Source: UBA1664 sp964531715
GTDB taxonomy: Bacteria > Pseudomonadota > Alphaproteobacteria > Micavibrionales > UBA1664
Assembly (NCBI GenBank): GCA_964531715.1
Contig: CAZHEE010000011.1
Coordinates: 1-36,982 of the forward strand
DNA: 36,982 nucleotides
Direction: 5' to 3'
The first letter of the stretch is position 1. Each line of letters begins with the position of its first letter. A model generated the notes under the pieces. That model did no database searches. It saw only the letters and a list, made by a program, of their open reading frames with translations, and was not told where the DNA came from. Below are positions 1-7,611 of the stretch, in pieces. Position numbers and translations under genes: made by a program.

Positions 1-51
1 CCGAAAGCCGAACATCACTAACCTAAAACTGGACTCAAAAATGGGGGTTGA

Positions 52-333
52 CCAGATAACTATGAATTTAAAAGATATTTTATAAATATGACCGATGATG
101 AAATTCTAAACTTAATGAAAGAGCATGACCATATTGTTGTAAAAACATTTAACAGATGTTTTGATTAATATGGCGCAGAGCAATGTCACGCAATCAGGCG
201 TTCAACCGGGTACATATTATCTGCTTATTTCGACTTAGCTATCGAGATTACTCGGGACAAACCCGAATTAATTGAAAAATACAAAGATACTTGGCCTTTA
301 GAGGATATTCATGCCAAAGACAAGAAAGTTTGA
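52..333 (+). pseudogene. Small AT-rich ORF interrupted by an in-frame stop
   Basis: One reading frame runs from just after a TGA at 49-51 to a TGA at 331-333, broken only by a TAA at 166-168. The first part, from an ATG at 88, encodes about 26 residues beginning MTDDEILNLMKEHDHIVVKT. The part after the stop continues in the same frame for 54 residues and ends EDIHAKDKKV. Both halves have ordinary charged protein composition and the AT-rich codon use of neighbouring cargo genes. The simplest reading is one small gene of about 80 codons with a nonsense mutation. Stop readthrough or two separate small proteins are possible. I do not recognise a family. Confidence 0.4.
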
Positions 334-369
334 CTATAAATTAAATTTCATCATGCTATATTTAAAACT

Positions 370-828
370 ATGAAATTTTTAAAAATCATTGCAATGATTC
401 TGTTGGTTTTAGTGCTTCTTTTAATCAGCATCCTTTTATTCTTCAGTGTACAAGTAGTATATGAAAAAAGAAAATATTCGCCATATAAAGTCTCAGTTGA
501 AGACACTAGAGAAAACAGTGAAAATGAGGAAAGCGAAGTTTCCGAAGAAAAAGAGAAAATCAGCATTGAGTTAAGGGAAGATGTGATCGTTGATATTGGC
601 GATAATAGTACCTTAAAAGCTTATAAGAGCTATCTTTTAAAAAACCAACCAAATAAAGCATTTGCTATTAGCAACTATGGCGATTGGGGGCGAGCTTATG
701 ATAAAGTTAATGAAAATGTTGCAAGAGACATTGCTTTAAGATATTGCAACAGAAACAAGCATGAAAGAGTAGAACCTTGTCGCGTTGTTGATGTGAATGG
801 CGCATATATAGGACTGAAAGATAAGTAA
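370..828 (+). CDS. Membrane-anchored protein with C-terminal cysteine-pair domain
   Basis: This encodes 152 residues. Residues 4-29 form one strongly hydrophobic N-terminal helix, followed by a highly charged Glu-rich linker at about 45-75. A compact C-terminal domain at about 80-150 contains KAFAISNYGDWGRAYD, a helix with ALRYC, then PCRVVDVNGAYI. The pattern of an aromatic/Gly strand, an Ala-rich helix ending in Cys, then C-R-V-V-x-V-N-G resembles the small DUF4189-like domain found at the C-terminus of many alphaproteobacterial envelope proteins. That assignment is tentative. The layout predicts a tethered periplasmic domain with a possible disulfide between its two Cys. The gene is AT-rich, lies upstream of the gp11-like gene and is followed at once by a terminator, so it is probably cargo with its own transcript. 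Function unknown. Confidence 0.7.
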   Translation: MKFLKIIAMILLVLVLLLISILLFFSVQVVYEKRKYSPYKVSVEDTRENSENEESEVSEEKEKISIELREDVIVDIGDNSTLKAYKSYLLKNQPNKAFAISNYGDWGRAYDKVNENVARDIALRYCNRNKHERVEPCRVVDVNGAYIGLKDK

Positions 829-860
829 TTATCTTAATGATAAACAAAATAAGTTTCAAT

Positions 861-886
861 AACCGCCTTTAAGGCGGTTTTTTATT
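861..886 (+). terminator. Rho-independent terminator
   Basis: The arms AACCGCC and GGCGGTT form a perfect GC-rich hairpin with a short TTTAA loop, followed by a T-rich run. It lies 33 bp after the stop of the 370-828 gene and separates this cargo gene from the phage tail operon that starts at 915. Confidence 0.85.
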
Positions 887-914
887 TCCAACATTTGAAT
901 AAGGATAAAAGAAA

Positions 915-1484
915 ATGGCATTGAATGACATTGCATTATGCGCGCGTGCTCTCATACGTTTAGGCGCTCAGCCGATTACATCGTTTGAGGATGGCTCAAC
1001 CGAGGGGGAGATTTGCGGCGCACTATACGCGCAATCGCGTGATGCGCTCCTCTCCGCCTATGGTTGGAATTTTGCGACAAAGCAAACCGTACTTTCCGCC
1101 TTAAGTGAAAGCGGTATCGGCGATTATAAGCAAGCCTTCGCCCTCCCCAATGATTTTTTGCGAGCTTTAACGGCAGGTAATGGCGCGAAATCAAGCGGCC
1201 TTGATTATCGCATTATGAATGGCAAGCTTTATACCAATGCGGAGGCGGTCATGCTCACCTATATTTTCAGACCGGATGAAAGCGAATTTCCACCGTTTTT
1301 CAATTCTGTGCTGATTTCGAGGCTCGCGGCGGAGCTGTGTATTCCTTTGACCGAGAACACATCACGGTTCGAGACTTTAACGCGGTTGGCGGAAACGGAG
1401 TTCTCCCGCGCACGGCAACTAGACGCGCAACAAGACCGCCCGCAGAAAATTATCTCCTTCCCGCTAACGGATGTGAGGGGTTAG
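915..1484 (+). CDS. Tail tubular protein A-like (T7 gp11-type) virion protein
   Basis: This encodes 189 residues, close to the usual size of podoviral tail tubular A proteins. The N-terminus (ALNDIALCARALIRLGAQPI, then a short acidic stretch and a YAQSRDALLSAYGWNFA helix) fits this family: conserved helices, a W-N-F-A motif and a later PNDFLRAL segment. In T7, gp11 forms the ring joining the portal to the gp12 nozzle. The next intact gene is a gp12-like protein, which supports the call. An AAGGAT Shine-Dalgarno at 901-906 fixes the start. A repeat-filled gap of about 370 bp separates it from the next gene, unlike the tight packing in active phages. Confidence 0.78.
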   Translation: MALNDIALCARALIRLGAQPITSFEDGSTEGEICGALYAQSRDALLSAYGWNFATKQTVLSALSESGIGDYKQAFALPNDFLRALTAGNGAKSSGLDYRIMNGKLYTNAEAVMLTYIFRPDESEFPPFFNSVLISRLAAELCIPLTENTSRFETLTRLAETEFSRARQLDAQQDRPQKIISFPLTDVRG

Positions 1485-1856
1485 GAATTTGAAAGGAAGG
1501 CATTATCATGTTAACCGTCATTACACGTTTTTCGATAGAAAAGACGTGTAATCCAGTTTTTGTTTTTTCACCACAGAGAACACAGAGTTCACTGAGGTTT
1601 TTTCGTAAAAAAGCTTTGCGTGACATAGCGTGACATTGCTTTTTAGAGAGGATCCCAGCTTTCGCTGGGATGACAAACAACTTCGCGACCACTTCGCTTC
1701 TTCGTCTCTTCGCGTTAAAATAATCAAGTCTCTCTCCGCTCGCGTTGCGCGGTCGAGATAACAAAATAATTTATAATGGCAAACCCTCACCCTAACCCTC
1801 TCCCTAAAGGGAGAGGGGATTTAATAATTACCAACACCCAAAACAAGGACAAACCT
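1485..1856. repeat. Gap filled with three or more interspersed palindromic repeats
   Basis: I see no credible gene here. At 1520-1552 is an inverted repeat with arms ATTACACGT/ACGTGTAAT, the family also present at 17020 and 23012. Around 1570-1600 is a copy of the CACAGAGAACACAGAG family. At 1653-1670 arms TCCCAGC/GCTGGGA form a hairpin followed by TGACA. At 1796-1817 arms CCCTCTCCC/GGGAGAGGG form a hairpin. ORFs crossing this last element begin with a spurious NPLPKGRG peptide, so the next gene should start downstream of it at 1857. Confidence 0.8.
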
Positions 1857-3752
1857 ATGAGTCGTGTTCGACAAATCAAAACCACTTTCACAAGTGGTGA
1901 AATCTCGCGCCGTTTGCTCGGACGCGGTGACCTGAACGCCTATGCCAATGGTGCGTTATCCCTGCGTAACGTGTTTATTCACCCGACAGGTGGGATCTCG
2001 CGCAGGGCAGGTTTATCCTTCGTTGACACGGTCGCGGGTGCAGGGCGGCTGATAGATTTTGAATTTAATACCGAGCAGACATACCTCCTCGTTCTCACAA
2101 ATTTGCAACTGGATATTTATCAGGCGGGGAGCAAGATTGCGACGCTGACCACGCCATGGAGCGCGGCACAATTAAGCCAAATTAACTGGACTCAAAGTGC
2201 GGATAGTCTGCTGATTTGCCATCCTGATATTGAGCCTCAAATCCTGACACGCTCGGGTGCAGGCACTTGGGATTTATCGGCTTGGACATTTTTTGAGGAC
2301 GGGGATATCAGCCGCCAACCATTTTTCAAATTCGCAAATTCAAATGTCACGCTAAAACCAAACAGCACAAGCGGAACGGTGACATTGACCGCATCTGCCG
2401 CAATATTTAATGCCGCCCATATCGGCACAAAAATCGAAGTGAATGGCAAGCAAGTTGAGGTCACAAGCTATGCCTCGCCGACTGTTGTTGATGTTACAAC
2501 ATTGGAAGATTTAACTGATACGGATGCAACGGCAAATTGGCAGGAGCAAGCGTTTAGTGCGCTTCGCGGCTGGCCAGTCTCTGTCTGTTTTCATCAGGAT
2601 AGGCTTGTGATTGGTGGCTCTCGCGATTTACCGAACCGATTATGGCTGTCAAAATCGGGTGATATCTGGAATTTTGACTTGGGGGAAGGGCTGGATGATG
2701 AGGCCATCGAATTTTCCATTCTGTCCGATCAGGTCAATGCCATCCGATCCGTTTTTTCAGGGCGTGATTTACAGGTTTTCACCAGTGGCGCGGAATGGCA
2801 GGTCACAGGCTCACCCCTCACGCCACAAACGGTACAGATCGAACGCCAGACGCGGGTTGGTTCATTGACCGATATCAACCTTGCCCCCGTTGATATTGAT
2901 GGTGCGACAATTTTTGTTGCACGAAACGGGCGCGAAATTCGGGAATTTCTTTATACCGATATTGAGGCGGCCTATCAGGCAACTGACCTATCCTTATTGG
3001 CGCAGCATTTGGTGAAAAATCCGGTCTCTGTTGCCTTTGATAAGCGTAACAGATTGCTGCATTTTGTTTTAAAAGACGGATCAATTGCAACGCTTACCAA
3101 TTATAGAACGGAGCGTGTTTCGGCATGGACGATGCAGCACACTCTCGGCGAATATCTCTCCGTTGCGGTCACTGGTGACGATGTCTATGTGCTCGTCAAA
3201 CGCGGCAATGATTATATGATTGAGGTGTTTGAGGAGGGGATGTATCTCGACTCTGCTTTAACAGGGGAGTCCGTTACGGCGACTTCAAACTGGTCTGGGC
3301 TTGACCATCTTGAGGGTAAGGATGTCACAATTCTTGCCGATAATATTTTGGTCGGGCAAAAGCGTGTGACCAATGGCGCAATCATTCTGGATAGTCCAGC
3401 AAACAAAATTGTTACAGGGTTGGAATACACACATATCGTTGAGCCTTTACCCCCATCACCGCTTTCAAACGGCGGTGCAGGCCGTGCGGTTCGTTTGATT
3501 GAAGCGATTTTCAGGGTACAGGATACGGCGGCGCTCCGCCTTGATATGGGGCGCGGGCTGGATGATGTGCCTTTGCGAGATTTTGAAGACCAAATATTGG
3601 ATGCGCCGATTATACCGGTCAGTCGCGATATCGCAGTCAAGGCCTATGGTTGGACGAAAGACTTAACGCGGCCATTATGGCGGGTTGAGCAATCGGCGCC
3701 ATTGCCCTTCACGCTGCTGTCTGTCACAACCGAAATCAAGGTGAATGATTAA
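1857..3752 (+). CDS. Tail tubular protein B-like (T7 gp12-type) tail nozzle protein
   Basis: This encodes 631 residues from the ATG at 1857. The N-terminal segment, with FTSGEISRRLLGRGDLNAYA followed by LRNVFIHPTGGISRRAGLSFV, is the hallmark of podoviral tail nozzle/stabilisation proteins. The rest is beta-rich with few charged helices, as expected for a stacked-propeller nozzle. In T7, gp12 forms the distal tube that docks on gp11, and here it directly follows the gp11-like gene. I reject an ATG 27 codons upstream (1776), because those codons come from an interspersed repeat and an AAGGAC Shine-Dalgarno precedes 1857. No frame damage is visible. Confidence 0.82.
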   Translation: MSRVRQIKTTFTSGEISRRLLGRGDLNAYANGALSLRNVFIHPTGGISRRAGLSFVDTVAGAGRLIDFEFNTEQTYLLVLTNLQLDIYQAGSKIATLTTPWSAAQLSQINWTQSADSLLICHPDIEPQILTRSGAGTWDLSAWTFFEDGDISRQPFFKFANSNVTLKPNSTSGTVTLTASAAIFNAAHIGTKIEVNGKQVEVTSYASPTVVDVTTLEDLTDTDATANWQEQAFSALRGWPVSVCFHQDRLVIGGSRDLPNRLWLSKSGDIWNFDLGEGLDDEAIEFSILSDQVNAIRSVFSGRDLQVFTSGAEWQVTGSPLTPQTVQIERQTRVGSLTDINLAPVDIDGATIFVARNGREIREFLYTDIEAAYQATDLSLLAQHLVKNPVSVAFDKRNRLLHFVLKDGSIATLTNYRTERVSAWTMQHTLGEYLSVAVTGDDVYVLVKRGNDYMIEVFEEGMYLDSALTGESVTATSNWSGLDHLEGKDVTILADNILVGQKRVTNGAIILDSPANKIVTGLEYTHIVEPLPPSPLSNGGAGRAVRLIEAIFRVQDTAALRLDMGRGLDDVPLRDFEDQILDAPIIPVSRDIAVKAYGWTKDLTRPLWRVEQSAPLPFTLLSVTTEIKVND

Positions 3753-3770
3753 TGTTGGCTGAGTGGCTAA

Positions 3771-3815
3771 TTGGCTGATTAGCTTTTTATTCAATAGCCA
3801 TATCCAATCAGCCAA
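3771..3815. repeat. Palindromic element after the gp12-like gene
   Basis: Arms TTGGCTGATT at 3771-3780 and AATCAGCCAA at 3806-3815 pair perfectly. Related GGCTAAT and AATCAGCTAATGAGCT segments lie on either side, so an imperfect larger palindrome covers about 3755-3840. It lacks the T-run of a terminator and may be a decayed interspersed repeat. Confidence 0.65.
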
Positions 3816-3854
3816 GAAACCAATCAGCTAATGAGCTAAAAAAAAGGAAACATC

Positions 3855-4364
3855 ATGGGAAATTTGCAACCTGTCCTGACGGACATTACCAAAACACTTG
3901 GCACGATTAATGATATCACGTCGGGCATTTCAACGCTTGCCAATCTGGATAACAGAAGCGAGCGAAAGGCTTTACGTGCTGAACAAGAATTCGCAATGCA
4001 GAACTTACAGGCACAACAAGGTTTGAGTGAAAAGCAAGCCAGAGAACAAGCGGAGCAAGACCGCAGACGCATTGCTCTTGATGCAGAGGAAGAGGAAAAA
4101 CGCCGCCGCAATGCGCTTCGCCGCTCAATCGCCAAACAAAATGCAGGTCGCGGCGCAAGCGGTATTTCCTCAAGCGGCAGTAATGAAGCCATCTTGCTCG
4201 GGCTATATAATGATGCGGATGATGATCGCTCATATTCCCAAGCGCTCGATGATTTACGCTATAATACGATTAATTCCGACCTGTATCGAATGAATGAGCG
4301 CAATGTCCTTGAGCGTACGCAACTCGCCGAGCAACAACGCCTTCAACGCGCGAGTCGGGGGTAG
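3855..4364 (+). CDS. Internal virion-like protein (T7 gp14-type position)
   Basis: This encodes 169 residues, mostly helical and very rich in Ala, Arg, Glu and Gln. An N-terminal Gly/Ile/Leu segment is followed by a long charged coiled coil (about 30-95) containing EEEEKRRRNALRRS. A small-residue patch GRGASGISSSGSNEA (about 98-112) comes next, then a helical tail. Coiled coil plus R-x-x-G-A-S-G-x-x-S-S-G-S is typical of the small protein encoded after the tail nozzle in alphaproteobacterial podoviruses, where it is taken as the gp14-like ejection protein. An AAAAGGAAA Shine-Dalgarno supports the start. The larger ejection proteins that should follow are missing. Confidence 0.65.
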   Translation: MGNLQPVLTDITKTLGTINDITSGISTLANLDNRSERKALRAEQEFAMQNLQAQQGLSEKQAREQAEQDRRRIALDAEEEEKRRRNALRRSIAKQNAGRGASGISSSGSNEAILLGLYNDADDDRSYSQALDDLRYNTINSDLYRMNERNVLERTQLAEQQRLQRASRG

Positions 4365-4368
4365 AAAG

Positions 4369-4935
4369 ATGTTTAATATGATTGATCAAGTTTCAAAAAA
4401 TTCAAGCTCACATGAAAATGACATTGCTAACATTCGTTCAGCTCTAACAGTACTGGGTTACTATGATGATACTTCTACTGGTTTGAATGGATATACAGAT
4501 GAAAATATATTTACATCAATAAAGTCATATCAAGCAGATAGGAAATTAAAAGTTGATGGAATATTGAAGCCTGAAGGCGAAACACATGAAACCTTAAAAA
4601 AAGATATAAACAATGATAGTAAGAAAAGATCAACTTTTTCAATATATAAAAGAAACCGTGAAGATATGATAAAGTCTAATACAATTGGTGCCGATAAATA
4701 TTTTCATTGTAAGGCTAATTATGAAGCTGTTGAAAAAGGATCTTCAATTACAGGTAAGGCTTTAAACTATGCAAGAGAAACGTATGGCATAATTAAAGGT
4801 GATGGTTTAGAAGATGTTAAGGAAGATATGGAAGCGAATAATTATGGACAGAAAGCTGCCAAGGATGGTAATTTTAAATCTGCAAAAGAAGCTTGTGCTA
4901 TATACAGATCGAAAAATTTAGATGAAAAATATTAA
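4369..4935 (+). CDS. Peptidoglycan-binding-like protein with serum amyloid A-like domain
   Basis: This encodes 188 residues from the ATG at 4369, four bases after the previous stop. Residues 16-76 resemble a peptidoglycan-binding fold: IRSALTVLGYYDD, then GYTDENIFTSIKSYQ, then LKVDGILKPEG. Residues 97-188 match vertebrate serum amyloid A as I remember it: IGADKYFHCKANYEA (106-120; SAA has IGSDKYFHARGNYDA), ARE (135-137), GLEDVKEDMEANNYG (146-160; SAA has AEDSLADQAANEWG) and a terminal NLDEKY (SAA: GLPEKY). Order and spacing agree. The coding sequence is much more AT-rich than the flanking tail genes and stands where T7 gp15/gp16 equivalents belong, so it is probably acquired cargo. No signal peptide is visible. 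It could be an envelope-targeted effector or a virion-carried protein. The role is unknown. Confidence 0.7.
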   Translation: MFNMIDQVSKNSSSHENDIANIRSALTVLGYYDDTSTGLNGYTDENIFTSIKSYQADRKLKVDGILKPEGETHETLKKDINNDSKKRSTFSIYKRNREDMIKSNTIGADKYFHCKANYEAVEKGSSITGKALNYARETYGIIKGDGLEDVKEDMEANNYGQKAAKDGNFKSAKEACAIYRSKNLDEKY

Positions 4936-5113
4936 AATTAAATTTTTTAAAATAATTTTAACTGTTTTTATAATCTTAACTTCACTATTCATAACTTTTG
5001 AAATCTATCTTTTTATTGATAGTGATTTTGACCTTAAGTATGCAGCGATTGACCGATGCCTTGATAGAGGTGGACGATGGAATTACGATGCCGAGAATTG
5101 TACTTATCAATAA
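4922..5113 (+). CDS. Small single-pass membrane protein coupled to the SAA-like gene
   Basis: This encodes 63 residues. Residues 9-32 form a hydrophobic helix preceded by lysines, so the C-terminus probably faces the periplasm. The tail contains YAAIDRCLDRGGRWNYDAENC, a C-L-D-x-G-G-x-W-N-x(5)-C pattern seen in many tiny bacterial membrane proteins. The ATG lies inside the last codons of the upstream gene (14-bp overlap), so the two are translationally coupled and share AT-rich composition. The arrangement resembles an effector with a small membrane partner such as an immunity protein, but this is inference from layout only. Confidence 0.65.
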   Translation: MKNIKIKFFKIILTVFIILTSLFITFEIYLFIDSDFDLKYAAIDRCLDRGGRWNYDAENCTYQ

Positions 5114-5163
5114 ACTTTTGAACATCTAACTCTCTAAAACCTAACCCTAACCAAGAGAAAAAT

Positions 5164-7197
5164 ATGACCGATAATCATATCAAGATTCCGGCGGTGAGAC
5201 CGCTTGTCCGCTATACAGCGAATGGCGTGGACACATCTTACGCCTATCCTTTTCCGATTTTCGCATCTGAGGATATTCAAATTCTCTTCAACGGCGTGAG
5301 CCAGCTTCAGGGTTTTACCGTGAATGGTGCTGGAAATACGCAAGGCGGGCAGGTGGTTTTTGATACACCGCCTGCAAATGGCATAATTCTTACTATTTTG
5401 CGGCAAGTACCTTATGAACGCTTAACAGATTTCCTTGAAAGTGGGGATTTCAGTGCAAAATCCCTGAATAATGAGCTGGATTATCTCATGGCAAGTGTGC
5501 AGCAATTACAGCTTGATCAGGAAGCCATGCTGCAATTTTCGAAAAATGAAAATGCACAATTCACGACTTTACCTGACTTAAAAAACCGTCGAAATAAGGC
5601 TCTTGGTTTCGATGCGAACGGGAATCCTATTGCGGTTGATTATGGCTTAACCCAAAGCCCGAGCGATTTTACGGCAAGTGGTATAGGCGCAACAGCGCGC
5701 AGCATCACTGATAAGGTAGGCGATGCAGTCAGTATTAAAGATTTCGGGGCAATCGGTGACGGCGTAACGGATGATACGCTCGCCATCCAGGCCGCGCTAC
5801 AGGCACATAATCATCTCTATATTCCGCAAGGGACTTATCGCATTACCGATACGATACAAATCACCTCGGGCAAAATGATAAGTGGTGCAGGGCATAATGC
5901 TATCTTTCAGGCATCAAACGATTTGTTTAAAGCCATTCAAATTCGCGGAGAATATAACACACTCTCCGACTTTGTGATTGAGAATGGCGAAGTCGGGTTA
6001 TATTTACAGGGTATTGATGGCCCTTGCGTTCAAAACCGTATCCATAATCTTATTATTCGCCATGGCGAGAAGGGTATTGTCCTCGATGGTGGAACGGATA
6101 CGAATAAACCATGTTATTGGAATATTATTACAAATACCCTTATTTTAAGCCCGAGCGAAACGGGCATTGAACTGACAAAAAGCGGCGCAGGAGACACGCC
6201 AAACGCAAATATTTTCGATGCTTGCCGTGTCTATTCCCAAGGCACAAGCATGAGCGGATATGGAATCCATGTACTATACGGGTCATTTTATAACCGTTTT
6301 TTGAATTGTGAAGTGAATGTTCATGGCACGGCGTTAGGGTGCTTTACAGTTGGGGCAAATGCTAATGAGACTGTAATTGATAATCTTTATACCGAAAGTT
6401 ATAATGGTGTGCCGAATTTGCACATTAAAAACGGTTCGGTCAAAACGCTTGTCACAAACCTGCTTGCCATGTCGGATGGTGCAGCAATTTTTGATGAGAG
6501 CGATGGCAATTATCAGTCAATAAATGCAGGCTTCCCTGTTCAAAATAAGTTTGATTCTATGAGTGTTGGGGCTTTAACCCAAACTTTAAAAAAGGTCGAT
6601 ACGGTTTATATTGATGCGCCTGGTGTCGCGACTTTAGCAATGCAAATGGATGTCTCAGTTCAGCTCATTGCCGCAACAAATGGTGCAATCACGATCAATG
6701 TGCCGCTCCCCAATATGCATGCAGGGGCGAGTTATACATTTAAGAAAGTTGACTTCACAGGCAATGCGGTAATTTTGCGCGAGCCGAACGGCTTAGGCAT
6801 TGACCGTAAGGAGGAAATTATCCTCGGCGGGCCTTATGATTATGTAACGATAGTTTCAAACGGCGCGGAATGGTTTATCACATCCTCAAACCGTATGGCG
6901 GGGAATACAAAATTCTTTGATACGAGTGGTCAACTGGATATTGATATGAGCGTAGACATTTATCTCATTTCATCATTCGGTGGGCCGGTGACATGTCGCC
7001 TCCCCCCTGCCAATGCTATTAAGGCCATCGGACGCACAATAACTATTAAGAAAACCGATCCTTCATCCAATGTTGTGAGCGTGAGTGAGCAAGGCGGCAA
7101 CGGACCTGACCAATTTGTGCAGCCTTTAAATGCGCAATATAACGCCATAACGGTTACATCCAATGGCGGGCAATGGTATATCATCAGCCGATTTTGA
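5164..7197 (+). CDS. Tail fibre/spike: T7-fibre-like N-terminus plus pectate-lyase fold
   Basis: This encodes 677 residues. Residues 1-125 resemble the virion-attachment domain of T7 gp17: an early VRYTANGVDTSYAYPFPIF, then a beta strand with ILFNGV, then LRQVPYERLTDFLESGDF, then a helix with LNNELDYLMASVQQLQLDQE. From about residue 190, VSIKDFGAIGDGVTDDTLAI opens a right-handed beta-helix of the pectate-lyase superfamily, the usual receptor-binding or polysaccharide-cleaving fold of tailspikes. The C-terminal 130 residues hold two copies of a small beta module ending in W-F-I-T and W-Y-I-I. The fibre follows the tail genes as in T7. I could not identify catalytic residues, so enzymatic activity is open. 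Confidence 0.85.
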   Translation: MTDNHIKIPAVRPLVRYTANGVDTSYAYPFPIFASEDIQILFNGVSQLQGFTVNGAGNTQGGQVVFDTPPANGIILTILRQVPYERLTDFLESGDFSAKSLNNELDYLMASVQQLQLDQEAMLQFSKNENAQFTTLPDLKNRRNKALGFDANGNPIAVDYGLTQSPSDFTASGIGATARSITDKVGDAVSIKDFGAIGDGVTDDTLAIQAALQAHNHLYIPQGTYRITDTIQITSGKMISGAGHNAIFQASNDLFKAIQIRGEYNTLSDFVIENGEVGLYLQGIDGPCVQNRIHNLIIRHGEKGIVLDGGTDTNKPCYWNIITNTLILSPSETGIELTKSGAGDTPNANIFDACRVYSQGTSMSGYGIHVLYGSFYNRFLNCEVNVHGTALGCFTVGANANETVIDNLYTESYNGVPNLHIKNGSVKTLVTNLLAMSDGAAIFDESDGNYQSINAGFPVQNKFDSMSVGALTQTLKKVDTVYIDAPGVATLAMQMDVSVQLIAATNGAITINVPLPNMHAGASYTFKKVDFTGNAVILREPNGLGIDRKEEIILGGPYDYVTIVSNGAEWFITSSNRMAGNTKFFDTSGQLDIDMSVDIYLISSFGGPVTCRLPPANAIKAIGRTITIKKTDPSSNVVSVSEQGGNGPDQFVQPLNAQYNAITVTSNGGQWYIISRF

Positions 7198-7212
7198 TGT
7201 GTGAAGTCTCTT

Positions 7213-7302
7213 GTCATTCCGACTGAGGCAAAGCCGAACGGAGGAATCTAATTTTTTAAATTCAGATCCCTCGACTTCATTTTATATCGCTCGGGATGAC
7301 AA
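7213..7302. repeat. Interspersed palindromic repeat (GTCATTCC...GGGATGAC type)
   Basis: An element beginning GTCATTCCGACTGAGG and ending CTCGGGATGAC lies between the fibre and the next gene. Its ends are imperfect inverted repeats, with inner GGAATCT and AGATCCCTC segments. This layout is typical of mobile hairpin elements in bacterial chromosomes. It contains no gene. Confidence 0.65.
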
Positions 7303-7320
7303 AAAAACTATAGGACAAAT

Positions 7321-7611
7321 ATGACACAAAAAACACCTGAAATCGGGAAGCATGCCCGTGCGCAAATTGCGGAGACTCTTCCTCTTGCGATTGATAAAGC
7401 CATCGCGTCCTATCACGAATTTATTGATAATAAGAGCAGCGAAGAATCATCCGACTTCAAAAACCGTCACACGGCGGCAAAGGCCGCGCTGGCGCATATT
7501 GAGTTATTGATGAAGCTTGCCGGTATGGTTGATCTCGATTCAGATGAGCGGAATGAGCATGTTGCCGTGCTCCTCCAAAAGGCAAAGGCAGAATTTGATG
7601 ATCATGAATGA
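7321..7611 (+). CDS. Small protein in the small-terminase position
   Basis: This encodes 96 residues, all helical by appearance and acidic, with RHTAAKAALAHIELLMKLAGM in the middle. Its stop overlaps the start of the large terminase (ATGA), so the two are coupled. In T7 the small terminase (gp18) lies between the fibre and the large terminase, and this gene holds the same place with a similar length. No recognisable helix-turn-helix is visible, so the terminase role rests on position alone. An AGGAC Shine-Dalgarno supports the start. Confidence 0.55.
   Translation: MTQKTPEIGKHARAQIAETLPLAIDKAIASYHEFIDNKSSEESSDFKNRHTAAKAALAHIELLMKLAGMVDLDSDERNEHVAVLLQKAKAEFDDHE

Noticed and set aside
1450..1790. 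Reverse-strand ORFs of 89-104 codons in the repeat gap
   Set aside because: They are built from repeat-element sequence (for example VIPAKAGIL-like peptides) and have no protein-family signal.
1776..1856. Upstream ATG start for the gp12-like gene, giving MANPHPNPLPKGRG...
   Set aside because: The codons derive from an interspersed CCCTCTCCC/GGGAGAGGG hairpin; homologues begin at the later ATG, which has a Shine-Dalgarno.
4369..4935. SAA-like gene as a T7 gp15/gp16 replacement
   Set aside because: It is far too small and AT-rich, and shows no transglycosylase or ejection-protein features; cargo is the better reading.
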